From: Campylorhamphus procurvoides | Lineage: Eukaryota; Chordata; Aves; Passeriformes; Dendrocolaptidae | Direction: 5' to 3' | DNA: 64,000 nucleotides | Assembly: GCA_013396655.1 (NCBI GenBank) | Contig: WBMV01006647.1 | Coordinates: forward strand, 3,130,132 to 3,194,131 | Part shown: positions 51,601 through 64,000 of the stretch, piece by piece | Layout: every line of letters starts with the position of its first letter | How positions within the stretch are numbered: position 1 is the first letter of the stretch | Notes under the pieces: model-generated | The model's database searches: none | What the model was told of the DNA's origin: nothing | The model's input: the letters and a program-made list of their open reading frames with translations, nothing else | Program-made: the position numbers and the translations under genes

Positions 51601-53782
51601 GCCCTCACTTTACTTAATCCATTAATCAGGATTGGGTGGGGATGTGAGGATATTTGCCAAAACTACAAGGTGAGAGAGAACACAAGCTTCAAAGTTGCTG
51701 TCCTGAAGTGTAGACATGTTTGGGTAAGGAAGGATTTTCTCAGTCCCCAGACCAAGTGGGCCACCACACACCTTAAGCACCTTGAGTGGCCACCGATGGT
51801 TACCAGGGCAGAGTGGACATTGCAGGGGCAGCCTGAAGGTGGGGAGAGAGGTGCAACTACACCCCCACCCTTTGTTCTGCTGTACTCTGCGTGGGGAGAA
51901 GACTAAATACTGCTTTGAAGAAATTGTTTATGAATCACTGATTAGCCACTGTCATCAGCTCTGTCAAAAAGGTTTTTCAAGTACCAACCCCTCATCACAG
52001 CCCATTACAACAAATGGCTGGGAACAGAGAGAGCTGCAGTTCCCAAAACCAGTCAGAGAATGACTGGGTGGAATTGAATCAGTGAAGTGCAGGACAGGCC
52101 TGCTGTTTGCAAGATGAAACAACTTATAGGGACAATTTTCATGCTACAACCTGCATTTATTTCTCTGCAGGCTATTCTGAACAAAGCACCAGAAGTGACA
52201 GGACATTATCAGGCAATAGCTCCAAGGGTTTTCAGGCAATGTCATACCTGTCTGGACAGGGCTCAACAAACCAGTCAGTGTGGCCATTCTGCCACAAAGA
52301 AGTCTGTGACCATCTGAACAAACTTGCACTGGATCAGTAAAACAAGTTTCAGCAGATGAGGGCAAAAGAAGTTTCTGGTTCTCAAAAGGAAAGCATGATG
52401 TATTTTTAAAGGGTGTACCTTGGTTGTTCGTTTGGGGTTTTTTTAATGAATTGAGATACTGAATGTGGTGCAGCAGTCAGGGCTGATTTTACTCTCTGAG
52501 AGTTTGTGTTCATTGTCTTACTTAGAGGAAAAAAAACTGAAGGGTACTTTACTCCCCCTGTCCTCCTAGACCTCGAACACAATGGCTTGTCACTTCTACT
52601 GGTCTCTTAAGGAAGGTACTAACTTCACCTGATAATCACTCTGCTCTGTGACAAACTCTCACCAGCCTCAGCTAAATCAAGACCTTCACAGAGCTCAGTA
52701 CTAATTGCAGAACAGTGGGCAAGTTGGCAGATAACATTAAAAAGGCACAATTTATTTAGGAATCAATTGAAGTGCTCTTCTAGTCAAACAAATCCTTGTG
52801 CTGAACTTCAAGCCAGCTGAATTTGATCATTGCTAATTAATTACCTGTACATACAATGTAAAGAAAGCATGGGCTACCTTCCACAAAATGTATTTACACT
52901 CAATTTCATCGAAAGCTCTCCATTTTCCTAACTTTTAAGATGAGATCTTAAGATTCAAAGCTATTTCCTACATTAGCAACAAGTATTCCAAAAATATTAT
53001 CTTGTTTTTCCTCTCTGAAATTGTGTATTTATCAGTATTATTCTCAACAAAGTTACTTTTCAACCACTGAGAGCTAGACGAGCACACATTCCCAGTCTCT
53101 TACATCTTGTGTTGGAATTATCTCAACTTTTTCACTGAAAAAATGGCTAGCTCATTAATGAGGCACCACATACAGAAGAATTTTCTATTCCCCCAATAAT
53201 AAACCCACAAAGCACTTCATAAACTGCTTTGAAGAACTGCCCTGTTAGCAGGATCTTGAGCCAGCTCTCACATCTAAGAGCAGAAGCTCAGTTTAGCATC
53301 TAGAGCCTAACAGTGTAACAGGTGCACAAGAGCAGGTGTTGCATATTAAGCAGTGACCATAACAAGGGTTTATCTTTGTATTTCAATGAGGGACTACAGT
53401 CAGCAAATTACTGGCAGGAATGGCAAAACAAACTGCCTTCTGCAGGGTATCCAACACACCCTGAAAGTCAAGTCCAGCCTGGCAGAACCCAACCCACAGA
53501 TCAGTTCACCAAGCAAATCAGTGACCCCCTCCTGCTCACACAGAAGCCAGAGAAAAAGCATGTTGTGAACTGGCTGATCAATCCTTGCTGAGCCTCTTCT
53601 CTCCAATTTCTCTTCTTCCCAAGGCTTGAGCCTCCAGGATTGAAGAGTTTCCCTCCTGGGCCATAACAGCAAATCCCACTTGCCTATACTGCATATTCCC
53701 TTAGAATGGTGAGTCTCTTCCTGGGCAGGGCTGAATATTTTAAGAAATGCAATGCTGTTGTGAATGAACATTTTTTTCCCCT

Positions 53783-53860
53783 TGTTATGGTTTAACCCGA
53801 ACTACCAACTAAATCAACTACCCCAGTCAAAACCATCACACCTCCCTTTTGGAAATACTG
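53783..53860 (+). mobile_element. Possible old LTR edge
   Basis: TGTTATGGTTTAACCCGAAC followed by ACCAACTAAATCAACTACC recalls the 5' edge of a common avian endogenous LTR. The similarity is from memory and quickly fades; no second LTR or internal retroviral sequence is visible, so this is at most a relic. Confidence 0.25.
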
Positions 53861-54155
53861 GTATTTCATCACTGGTTGAAATAAAAGATCACCTTCTGAA
53901 GGTTAACTGGCAAATAACATCCTGTTCCTCCAACTTTTTACTCCTAGTAAATATAGGATTCAGACCCAAATATAGTTTGTCTAATCGTACAGACAAAAGT
54001 TTTAGTTTGGTTTTCTTTCTTAAATCTGAAGAGAATAAGCCGTTCATTCAATACAATCAGCTCCCAAAAACCCATTCAAAATAAACACACTCTGCGTACA
54101 GAGATACTGATTTTATTTCCTCTCATTAAATGATCACCAGTGAATAAAGTATTAC

Positions 54156-54188
54156 ATAGTATTATATATGTGTTACATATAATACTAT
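54156..54188. repeat. Perfect 12-bp AT-rich inverted repeat (hairpin)
   Basis: ATAGTATTATAT (54156-54167) and its exact complement ATATAATACTAT (54177-54188) flank a 9-nt loop. Confidence 0.9.
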
Positions 54189-57043
54189 CTATCAGTATTG
54201 GCTATTCAATGAATTACTTTTGTTTTTCAAATGACTGAGTAGGCAAATTCTTGGGAAAAACATTTCATTGCTTTAAGGTTCACTATCTTATCACTTCTTG
54301 GGTGAACAAAAACACATTTCTGAAGGTAAATATGGGGAAAACAAACAAACCAGATCAAAACAGTTACATCTGAGATGAAAGACATTCTAAGGCCCAAGAC
54401 AAAGCTAATCTTGCACTCCCCCACCTGAACAATATTCCACTTGGCTCACCAGTTTTAGGTAGCATCAACTTATGAAACTATTTAAAAGTGAAGAAAGCCA
54501 TGCCCCTTCTCCTTGATTTCCACTAGTAAGTAGAAAAAAACCCTCACATTTGTTATTTATTTTTTTAAATTAGCAGGATTTGCACCTCTTCACAATTTAT
54601 CTTTCTGAAATAATTGCTGTGTATTTCCTATACATCTAACTGTTAAAATAAGTTTCCTGCTGGATGATCCACAACACAATCACAGACATTTGAAAGGTCT
54701 ATTAACCTCAGGCAGTTTTCCAATTTGTTCAGTATCATCATTTGCTTCTCTGAAAACAGCTGAGGATACACCTAAGAAAATTTAGATACAGTGTTTAGTA
54801 TTTATTGAATTTAATGCCTATCTATCGCTGCATCATTTGAGTGAACAGAATTAGTAATATCTGAACAACTGCAACCACACATATCCACCCCCAAAGTCAG
54901 AAAACCTACAGGTTAAGGATAAACTACACTTTATCTATAGCACTTCTCACACACAAAATGTTTCCTTTTCAGGGCAAGCAGAAGGGAAAAGCAGTTGGGC
55001 TACGCACAGGAAAACTCTCTAACACTTACTGAAGAAGCAGCCTACAGTAATTAAAAGAGTTTGAGGCTTTTTTAGAACATAATAAAAAAAATGCTTATTT
55101 AAACATATGTTTGCTCTGGATCTGGGCAACAGCAACCAAGTTTACACAAACCCAAACCAGCTCTGGGGCTTAAATCACAAGCTCTGGCTACTCCCATGTT
55201 TTTCATGCTTAAGATCTGACCCTTGCCATCCCCCAGCTCTGCTGGAACCCTCTGCCCAGGTGCCACACACACATCAGCACCCACACCATGAGCCAATTCA
55301 GGTTCCACATTTTCCCAGTGAGAAAAAATACTACCCTGGACTGGACCGTGACAGCTGAGAAACTCCATATATACTCTGTCACCCCTGCCCAGGGGACAGC
55401 AAACTCCAGCAGAGAGGGCAGGCAACTGGGGTCAGACACATCTTAAAATAGCTGCAACTAAGACTCTAGAATTTAGAAGCAAATCCTCATGGTGGTTTCC
55501 AGCAGAAGAGCCCCAGCAAAGCAAAACCCAGCACATGTGAAACACTCAGCTTTTCAGGAGGATGGTGCTCTACCTATAACTGATAACAATGAAGTCAGAA
55601 GCTCAAAAGTACCAAGATGATATTATTAGTTGTAAAAACTGTATAGCTGAGTATGTGCAATTTTCAGGCTTTTCTCTGAATTTTCTTTCCTATCCTAAGC
55701 CTTTGAAAAATCAGGTTGAATTTTACTTCTGCTGAGACAAAACCCTGGTGCTCAGCAGAGCTTGAGCTCTGTCTAGTTTATATCAGCTAAGCTTACTGAT
55801 AAAAACCTCTCAGCATCAGCCTTGCATTATTGCTCTGTAGTATAGGAAACCCATTGTGTTCCATGTTAGATATCCCAGAACATTCCCTACTGCAGTCATC
55901 TATGCATTTCCCTGGAGAAGAAATGCAAGATTATTTCTTACAGCATTTTTCATTTTCATTGCCCAGTCTAGTTTTATGGGACCCAAAAGATAGGTATTTC
56001 CAGCACAACTCCTCTTGGGAAACCATTCTATTCAAATAAACTACTGCTGTTGGGTTTTTGTCCCTGGTATACAGACAAAGTGATCTTTTCTGCTCCTTAG
56101 TTTCACTCCATTACTCTTACTCCAACAAATCACTGTCATGTGAAAGTATTTTAAATGAAGACATTTTTTTCCCTAAATACTTCAGTTACACACAATCAAG
56201 AGTTCACCAAATTGAAAATGCTAATCCTGACTTTCTTCTTTGCACTTGAAACAAAAGCTTGTATTAGCCAACAGAAAGTTGACTTCAATTGTAACAAAAA
56301 AATACCTTTCTCTAGCAGATTCACAGCTAGTTTGGGGTGTTTTGGTTCATTGTGTTTTTGTTTTCTTTAAAATTCGTAAGAGTTGTGAAAAGCACTGGAC
56401 TACACCCTCTGGAGACTGGTTCTTTCATTTGCTGCTGAGAAGCTGTACAGAGCAGCAGAATGCTCTCCCCATTAACCTTTGCAGACTGGTATCACCTGCA
56501 AAGCTCACACTGAAGTGGTACAACTGCTTTCAGCAGCCAAAAACTCATACTCACAGATGTTATCAGGAGGAGGTTTGATCATTCATTTGTTGTCCTGTTA
56601 TCTCTCAAGGAAAACAGTGGACATGTTTGTTCACACAGCTGCATCTTGGAAATGATGAGAGCTACAGCTCATTTCAGGCCTGTTCCATGCCTGAGTATCA
56701 CACTTCGTGCAAAAAACAACTGATATTTGTAAGGCAGGAAACTGAGAAAAAAAACCTCCAAACTCAATTTGTCAAAGGACTAAAATGCATTTTGTACTAG
56801 TTCATTCAGTCTTGAAACTGAACTCATTTAACTGGACTGGGTATTAAATTTTATTCACAACAGTTGATTAGATACATCCTAGGAAACACAGGCAGGTCAA
56901 GAGACAGAGTTGCTCACTTGCTTTGGTGAATATGTAGTTGGAACCTCTGAAAGCCATCAAGGCAAGCAAAACTTGTCATCTCAATACTGGACAGCAAATA
57001 AACTGGTTTACACTCACAGAGGTAAAGAAGAAAATCCTAAAAG

Positions 57044-57110
57044 TTCATGGAATACCTTGAGTTGGAAGGGACTTTTAAGAATGACTGAGTCCAGATCCCA
57101 ATTTAAGTCC
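57044..57110 (-). mobile_element. CR1 retrotransposon, short 3' fragment, reverse orientation
   Basis: TCATGGAATACCTTGAGTTGG, AAGGGACTTTTAAGAATGAC and GAGTCCAGATCCC match the reversed CR1 3' end, same sub-family as the 18607 copy. Confidence 0.75.
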
Positions 57111-60100
57111 AAGAGAAACTGGTTTCTGAATGTCAAAGACAAGTACACAATTTCTATCATTGTATTGTTTAAAAAAATCCAGATACTGTTTTGGTTACAC
57201 TTTTGGATTTCAGAACAATTCAAATATAATCCGTTTTAAGATCCCTTTTTCCACAACTAAAACAATTCAAACCTTTGCAGTTTCCTGTAAATTTTCCCAC
57301 TCACAGCACAGGCTTAAGACAGAAGAAAATTCCCCAAGCTTGGAAACACCAGTAAGGCAAAGAGGCTGGTGCAGGGCTGTTGGAGTGGCTAAGTGGGCAT
57401 GGTTAAGCAGATTTCACTCTGACAGAAGCAACGGGCTTGATAAAGGGCAGCAAATTGTATCACAACAAACTCTCTTTCCATGAGCTGCCTCAGCTGCTTT
57501 CAAGAGGCTCATTCTGGCAACACACTCCAAAAGCCACCACACGTGGGTGTCTGTCACCAAAAGCTGTGCCTGCACAGGCTGCATCACCCAGGCAATCGCC
57601 CACTGACAGCAACACTTCAACAAGTCAGCTATCTCTCCTGGCTCTGCTGAAGCACACTCAGGCTTCCAGAGTCCTCCCCTGGCTGTGGCAAGTAAAGAGA
57701 TTTGGTTTCATCTTGGGTGCTGTCAAACAAGGCAGACCAGAAGCAGGTGCTCTTTGCCTCCATCCACAGAAGACACAACCCTCCAGTGAATCATCCCAAC
57801 CAGGCCACCTCGTCAAACACAGAGCAATGCCTGTGGTGCTGCCACCAAAAAGCGCCTTCCCAGAGCAGGAAAACAAACAGAAGGAAAAAATACAATTAAT
57901 ACCAGGAAATCAGGAAGTCAGCCAACACCAAGTGATGAGCCTGTCTTTGCAAGTGACTCTCAAAAGCTCTGTGAAGGCTCAGCCACTCTAATTTATTAGT
58001 TACCCAGGCTAACACTTGATGATGATACTGCCATATATCATTCCTCTCACCACTCAGTGAGTGCAGTCTCACAGTTGTTGGAGGAGATGGCAAATTTCCA
58101 AACACAACTGCTATTTAAATGATTAAAAATGATGCCTGGACTGTAAAACAATATTCAAAACCACTGACTACAGAATAAAGGTTGATTTGGCTTGATAGTC
58201 TTATTAATATAACTAATCATAACAACTAACCCTGAATATAAAGTTTACCACACACAAATTTTGAGCAGGCTACTGCTCATGGAAGCTTTTCTGCTTCTAA
58301 CTTGTATCATGCTTTTCTTCCCTCCCCTCAGCCTTTTTTTTTTTTCCTTAAAGAGAACTACTTTAGGAGAACATTACTGATAAGGCATCTTCTGCCACAA
58401 GCAAGACAGAAACTCCCCTAATCAGAAGGCTCTCATGGGTTGTAGCAGTATTCATTCAAGTCTATCACATCTGTTTACTGCATTTTTTTCCTCTACATCA
58501 ACCACCTGCTCAATGTATTTTGCAAAACTTGCAAAACAAAAAAATGTATTTATGCAAACGTCTTCAGCACAAGAAATTTCAGTTTCGGTAAATTATATCA
58601 CCCTATATTGCAACACAAATATTCTTCTGCTGTCTTGCATATAAGTAATCAAAAAATCTACCTTGACATGTTCTGCAGAGGTCAAAAAAACCCTTGAAAA
58701 TCAATTTCCTACATTCTGTTCCTCTGAAACCACCATATGCCAAGCACAGTCCCCGACCCAAGAGATCACACCCACTTGGACAGTCAGTACAGCAATGGAT
58801 TACGTTAACCTGCAATTACCCAAACCAGCTAAAGATTTTGGACAACTTGGTTTCCAGAACTGAAATAGTGTGACTTAAGTCTTTAAATTAGTTCCAAGAG
58901 GCTCTAAGCAGAACTTTCCAAATGCCTGAAAAACCACCTAAAAATAGGTACAAATCCAGATGCACACAAATAATTGTTGCAATTAACTTCACATACAGCA
59001 CAGACACAGTACTTAAAATGACTGTATTTTGTTCTGTTACAAGAACAGTTATTCAATTTGGTATGTAGATATCACTGTGCCCACTGGTACATCTGATGCT
59101 CAAAAAAAGGAGCTAAAATTTACTATTTCCGTTATATATTGCTCCATCCCTGAAGCAAAATATTCTAAGCACTCATTAGCTAAATGCATTACAAAACAGT
59201 TCTGGTTTTATCTTTAAGAGTTTCAATTATAAACAAGTAAATCTGAAATTAATCTCAGTTAACAAGGAATCCATCTCTTTTAATATTTCAAAAAAAGCTG
59301 CCACTAAAGAGGACTGGTTTTGTTGCTGAGGTAATGTCTACAGATTAAGTAATTCAGAGCCCTACTGTGTTCAATGCTGAAGACAGTACACATGTGCCTT
59401 GCCTTCTCTAAAGAATTTTAAGAAATTATTAGCTAACTCCTCTGAATCATTAGATTAATACATCAAGCACTCAAAACAACAAATTACATGTATATAGACT
59501 TTAATTCAACTTAAACCAGTGATTTTTAACTTAAATTCAGCGTATTGAAACTGTCTGTCCTTCACAGGCTACAGGCTGTGCTGATGGAGAAAACAGATCC
59601 ATCAATTAGAAACCAAATATGAATAAAGAAAGCCAGGAAAATTAAAACTTTCATGAAAAGAAGTTTGTCAAAGAAAAAGTCAACATGGAGAAGAAAGTTT
59701 ACAGGCCAGAGGAGTTCTGCACCTACACATCATTTCACTTGTTCAGGAAGCAACCACTGATGCAACTACCCCAAACCCTTTTAGAGACACCCAAGTCTAA
59801 CTAATTTGCTGAACATTTAATACACAAGAAAACAAGGAGTTTGAAAGAAATGCAGTGCAATTCATTGGTCCCCCCATTCTCTTCATCTTCATTCGTAACC
59901 CTACTTACGCATCGATTTTGCAGAAGACTTGACCAACTGGTAAGTGAGTTCTTGGGAGGGGAAAAACATTAAAGGAACAACCAGGAAGGAGGCCAAGAGA
60001 AAGCCTGGCTCCCAAGTTTCACCCAGTGATGCTTTCCACTGCACAACAATAAGAGGTTCCCACCCCGTGAACTTTGGAAGTTTCCCAACTGCTGGAGACA

Positions 60101-61671
60101 TTTACTCCACCACCAGCAGCACTGCCTACGCCAAGAGCTATTCTGTTGCATTCTCCCTGGCACACAATTGCTTTTTCTTTCTATAAAGCACCCAGGCCAA
60201 TTACACACCAAATGATAATTCACCTTTGAACTACTTAAGGAGTCAAGTCACAATATAGTGCAGAGAGCAAATGTCACGCGAACCAAGGCGGCTGAACTGG
60301 CAAAGGCTGTTCACCACTCACTTGCTGAAGTACCACTAACTACAGGCTCAGCACCTGCCTGTGCCAAAGCAATCCTACAGCAGCAGTACAATCAAACTGC
60401 AGCTCCCAATAATGTTTGTTAGCTAAACGAGATCTAAAGTTTGTTCAATTAAAAAAAATTGTCCCAAGAAAAAAACCTGCCCAGGCACACAAGAAGGAAA
60501 TTGCCATCTTGCAAGTGTTCACACAACCCACCAGCTTCATTCCTTGTATTTAGCAATGAAATCAAGGGGAAGCACACAGACGTTTTCAATGCTTAAAAAA
60601 AGAAAAAAAAAAGGGTTGCAAGTACAGACAGCAGCCTCTTTTACAGAGGTGAGAACTCAACACTAATTCTTCTCACCATTCATCCAGCACTGAACTTTAT
60701 GTGAAGTCCACTTTGAGACACTTAGTCCATCTTTAACCTCTGAAGAAGCAGCCTGATGAAGAAAGTAGCTTCTTTCACTGAAGCAACATATTACATTTGG
60801 TTTATAACACCTGTTTTTGATGATTTACACAGAGAGAAATACACAAGTAACCAATTAAAAGTATCAAGTGTACTATTTTTCACAAAAAAATCAAGTGATA
60901 AATGGTTTCTGGTTGATGCAAGGCAGTTTCAAGGATAAGTAATCTAACTCAGGGAATTTTTGACACGTGAGCTCTCTGGATTATTCCATGCCAATGAGTT
61001 TCTGCATCAGCTGAAAGAGTATCTCACTTTCCACTACATTTCCCAAATGCTATATGCAAACACCAATCACAACAACGTTGACAGATACATACATGCTTGC
61101 AAAATGATTCCTTGTACAGAACATAAAAAACCTTTATAGCTGACAAAGAATAATTTTAAAGCAGGTTACAAAAAACACACTGGAAAGCTATTAAACTGGG
61201 GTAAAATGGAACCAAGAGAGTTGAGGCTTTTTAAGTTAAGCTCTTTCCAATACTGAACATACACTCCTGCCAAAATTCCACCACACAAGTTGAATAGCTA
61301 AAACATTAAAAAGAATAAAAAGGCAAAATATACACTCTGTAACATACTTACTACTTAACGAACTTACTGAACTAAGGCAAGTGACCATCTCTCAGTTAAG
61401 AATTACTACAACATCTAAATAACCACTATTAAAGTACCTCCACCTCTCACACAGCTGCAACAGTTCTCTAAGTACTGAGCACAGACTGAAGGAGAGATTC
61501 CCTACTTCCATTTGAACGGACAGTTCCAACAGGAATACTTTTGGTATTAGTGGGACAAGAAGAAACAGAAACCAAGTGTCATAAGGACATAAACTGGAAA
61601 GTTCTTCAAGGACTCAAAGGAAGGAAACAGTCTCTTATGAACGTGCATGTATTTTGCAGAGGGGAAAGGGA

Positions 61672-61825
61672 ATTGTGGAATCATGGAATGGTTCAGGTTG
61701 GAAGGAACTTAAAGACCATCTTGGCCCATGGCAGGGACACCTTCCACTAGACCAGGTTGCCCCAAGCCCTGTCCAACCTGGCCTTGGATACTTCCAGCTT
61801 CTCTGGGCAACCTGGGCTAGTGCCA
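61672..61825 (-). mobile_element. CR1 retrotransposon, 3' fragment, reverse orientation
   Basis: GGAATCATGGAATGGTTCAGG, TTGGAAGGAACTTAAAGACC, CACCTTCCACTAGACCAGG and CCCTGTCCAACCTGGCCTTGG are the reversed CR1 3' end. Confidence 0.9.
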
Positions 61826-63600
61826 AAAGCCAATGTACAAAAGCCTCTTGGAGAGCACATCTCTGATGTGATGGCAGAGGCATCAGACAGGCACGGAGGC
61901 AAGCGCCTTCTATTTTATCCTAAAAATGCAGGGCTCAGGATACACAGGACAAAATGTGCAGTCTTCATGCTTTGATCTGGGGCATAGTATTTTGAAGATC
62001 CCAGGATTTTATGACTACAAGTGCCGGGTTACTATTTCTAGGGAGTGTAACAATCTCATGTAGACTTAGTCTTAAACATGTTTTGCTAAATACACAGGAA
62101 GCAGTAAGGGCAGCATGTTGTCAACTGCTTTTTACAAAGAGACAGAAATGCCCATAAGGAGCATATGAACCTGTCACAAAAACTGTGAGAAAAAGAACAC
62201 CAAAAATATCTACTTGTCATCAACAGGAAAACACAAGGAAAAAGAAAAAAACAGGATGGGGTAATTTTGTAAGGCAAGACACACACAAGCCTATGCCTAA
62301 GCACATCCCAGAGGCTGAAAACAAATTCAACAGCACAAATTTCTAACTCACTTTTACAAGAGCACGAGATGTAAAAACAGTTAAGGTAGAGATGTGAAGA
62401 GACTGTATATCAAAGTCTGGAAAAACAACAAATGCAGAGAGAAAACCTGGGAAGAATGAATGAAGAGAGAAGTTAATGAGATTGATGTGCAAGTCAACTA
62501 TGCTACCTATTGCTGTCCTCAGCTATTTCTTCTCCACTCTACCTTATCTTGATAATCACAACTGGTTTCATTCTCTCTCCTGTGTATTTAAATTTAGTTG
62601 CTTTCAAAGGCACAAAAATCAACAGAGAAACATATTGAAACATATAGAAAAAGAGAGAAAAAAAGCAGTTTTATAATATGTGGTTTTAAAAACAGCAAAG
62701 AGCATGCACTGAGAGTTTCAATCAGTGATTAGGGCCAGAAAAAAACTTGGTAGCTTTTCAAAGTCATTTTATATTTGTCTATAGCTTATAGAAGTTTCTA
62801 ATAGCAACAAGTAGCTCACACTGCCTATGTAAGTACAGAATGTAATTCTTTATTTTCACTGACAGTTTAAAAGTAGACTGCAAAGTACCAAAGTTAAAAG
62901 TTTGGCAGAAAGCTGTTTCAAGGCAATATAACACCAAGGATATTTCTGGATATATAAAATCTCAGGTTTCCAGAAGAGAGTTAAAAGAAGAGAGTACACC
63001 AGTTTCTGCTGATGTACCAAAGCCTGACAAGTTTGCAGCTTTATATACAAAAGGCATATTGTTTAAAAAGTATTTTCCTTTTCCTGAGTAAATATCCACT
63101 TACAGAGTGGGGAGAAAACACCATGCAGGAGACACACACTGGAAATCCTTCACAAACATTTACATTTGGCCTCACATCCCAGAAGGCCCAGAGAGAGAGA
63201 AACTGGTAATAAAACTTCCAGAAGTAACAGTGACTACTACCTGTCCCTCTAAAAAGGGATATTTGTTTCCAGAAATAATAAAGGTTTTAGTAAAAACAGA
63301 AAAAGGAACAAAACCTTTTTTTTTTCTTTAACAGTTAAAACAAAACGCCTTGGCAGTCATACAAATGGCTCGGCTCAGAACCACTGTGGTAAAAATTCCT
63401 GTAGCCATATGGGATATCTATCAAAATAATGCATTCTGCAGAACTGATAAGAATAAGGAATGACCCAGCCTGACTGTCACAGATTGTTCTTCCTGCCAGG
63501 AGGCTTTGAACAATCCTTTTTGTTCAAACACTATTTTTACAACCCTTAACACCATTTTAGAAAACAAGTTAAGAATACATCCCCAAAGCAGGCTGCGGAT

Positions 63601-63950
63601 TTTCGCGTCCCGCTGTTAAAAAATAATAATAAAAAACCCCAAAACACGGGGGAACTCCTCGCTCACGCCGCCTCCTTTGTTTTGCTGCTCCCCATTCCCC
63701 GCGTTCCTTCCCACCAAGTGGCGCTCCGGGGGGCTCGGGGCGATGCGAATTCCCGCGGGTTCCCGGGAACTGGGGCCGGCGACATCACCAGGTGCGGCCG
63801 GGCCTCGGCCAGCCCCATCCATTCCCGGCCGCCTCCAAGATGGATCCGCCGCCCCGATGGATCGCCCGGGAGCTGCTCCGCGCACCATCCACCACAGCCT
63901 CCCCAAACTCCGCCGCAGACCCGCCAGGGGAAGCAACAACACAGCCCTCC
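63601..63950 (-). promoter_or_regulatory. SPOPL: CpG island, probable SPOPL promoter and non-coding exon 1
   Basis: I count roughly 34 CpG dinucleotides in about 330 bp, against almost none in the preceding 10 kb. The first coding exon of SPOPL begins with an acceptor inside its 5'UTR, so a non-coding exon is needed upstream, and this is the only CpG island between that exon and the window end. A good donor on the minus strand, GGCGGC|GTGAGC, would end the exon at 63667. A YY1-type motif, CCAAGATGG, sits at 63835-63843. No TATA box is evident. The TSS cannot be fixed. A minus-strand frame is open through the island (63954-63616) but looks like untranslated GC-rich sequence. Confidence 0.7.
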
Positions 63951-64000
63951 CCATTGTTTTTTTCTTGTTTGTTTGGGGTTTTTTTAATTATTATTTTTTT
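63616..64000. repeat. Inverted AT-rich arms flanking the CpG island
   Basis: The left arm (63618-63644: A-rich, ATAATAAT, AAAACCCCAAAAC) is nearly the reverse complement of the right arm (63970-64000: GTTTGGGGTTTTTTT, AATTATTATT, T-rich). The match is about 28-30 bp with one or two indels, across about 325 bp of CpG island. The right arm runs to the window end, so its full size is unknown. Confidence 0.7.

Larger units (their letters stand above)
48715..63666 (-). other. SPOPL: SPOPL 5' intron between CpG-island exon and first coding exon
   Basis: About 15 kb from the acceptor at 48715 to the CpG island. It holds CR1 fragments (57044-57110, 61672-61825), a possible LTR relic (from 53783), a hairpin at 54156-54188 and a GC-richer block at 51660-52360. 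Open frames up to 184 codons occur (57437-57991, plus strand), but they lack a good start and any recognisable domain. I see no independent gene. The upstream boundary depends on the unproven first exon. Confidence 0.7.

Noticed and set aside
54707..54749. Possible 43-nt extra exon of SPOPL on the minus strand (acceptor CTGTTTTCAG, donor GTTAAT)
   Set aside because: The acceptor is good but the donor is weak, and no known SPOPL exon corresponds. Only transcript data could revive it.
57437..57991. 184-codon open frame on the plus strand in SPOPL intron 1
   Set aside because: The frame starts without a good ATG context, is rich in Ser, Gln and Pro as in random GC-richer DNA, shows no domain, and has no splice partner.
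63616..63954. 112-codon minus-strand frame through the CpG island
   Set aside because: GC-rich DNA is poor in stops; the start and composition look like 5'UTR or promoter sequence, and SPOPL already has a well-fixed ATG at 48657.

Overview
The window looks like nuclear DNA from a bird. It is AT-rich with long introns, carries about a dozen 3' fragments of CR1 non-LTR retrotransposons with the typical ATTCTATGATT-like ends, and holds two vertebrate genes arranged tail to tail. The CR1 load points to Aves; order or species cannot be fixed from the sequence alone. There is no bacterial, phage or organelle sequence and no CRISPR array.

Left part (1-17.6 kb, plus strand): the last coding exon and probable 3'UTR of NXPH2 (neurexophilin 2, a secreted glycoprotein ligand of alpha-neurexins). 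Exon 2 encodes 247 residues, nearly the whole protein; the first exon, with the signal peptide, lies upstream of the window. Bases 1-14687 are the end of a large intron with CR1 pieces, a GATA microsatellite, a short minisatellite and AT-rich unique sequence that may hold regulatory elements.

Middle (17.6-31.8 kb): intergenic space between the two convergent genes, with CR1 fragments and AT-rich unique sequence but no gene I can support.

Right part (31.8-64 kb, minus strand): the SPOPL gene (speckle-type POZ protein-like, a MATH-BTB adaptor of CUL3 ubiquitin ligases). I could place all ten coding exons. Joined, they give exactly 1179 nt, or 392 residues plus stop, with every splice phase consistent. 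A 57-nt piece of 5'UTR precedes the ATG in its exon. A CpG island at 63.6-63.95 kb is the likely promoter and non-coding first exon. The 3'UTR is probably about 4.1 kb.

The most interesting signal is in SPOPL. The intron after the exon ending at residue Asn326/Arg327 is only 83 nt and starts with GC instead of GT (AG|GCAAGT). The exon that follows is 54 nt, frame-preserving, and encodes the 18-residue insert that separates SPOPL from its paralogue SPOP. This makes the paralogue-defining insert a candidate for regulated splicing. Other points are a cluster of three Pumilio-type elements at the last NXPH2 poly(A) signal, inverted AT-rich arms flanking the SPOPL CpG island, and several short perfect palindromes. 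I found no sign of a wholly new biological system.
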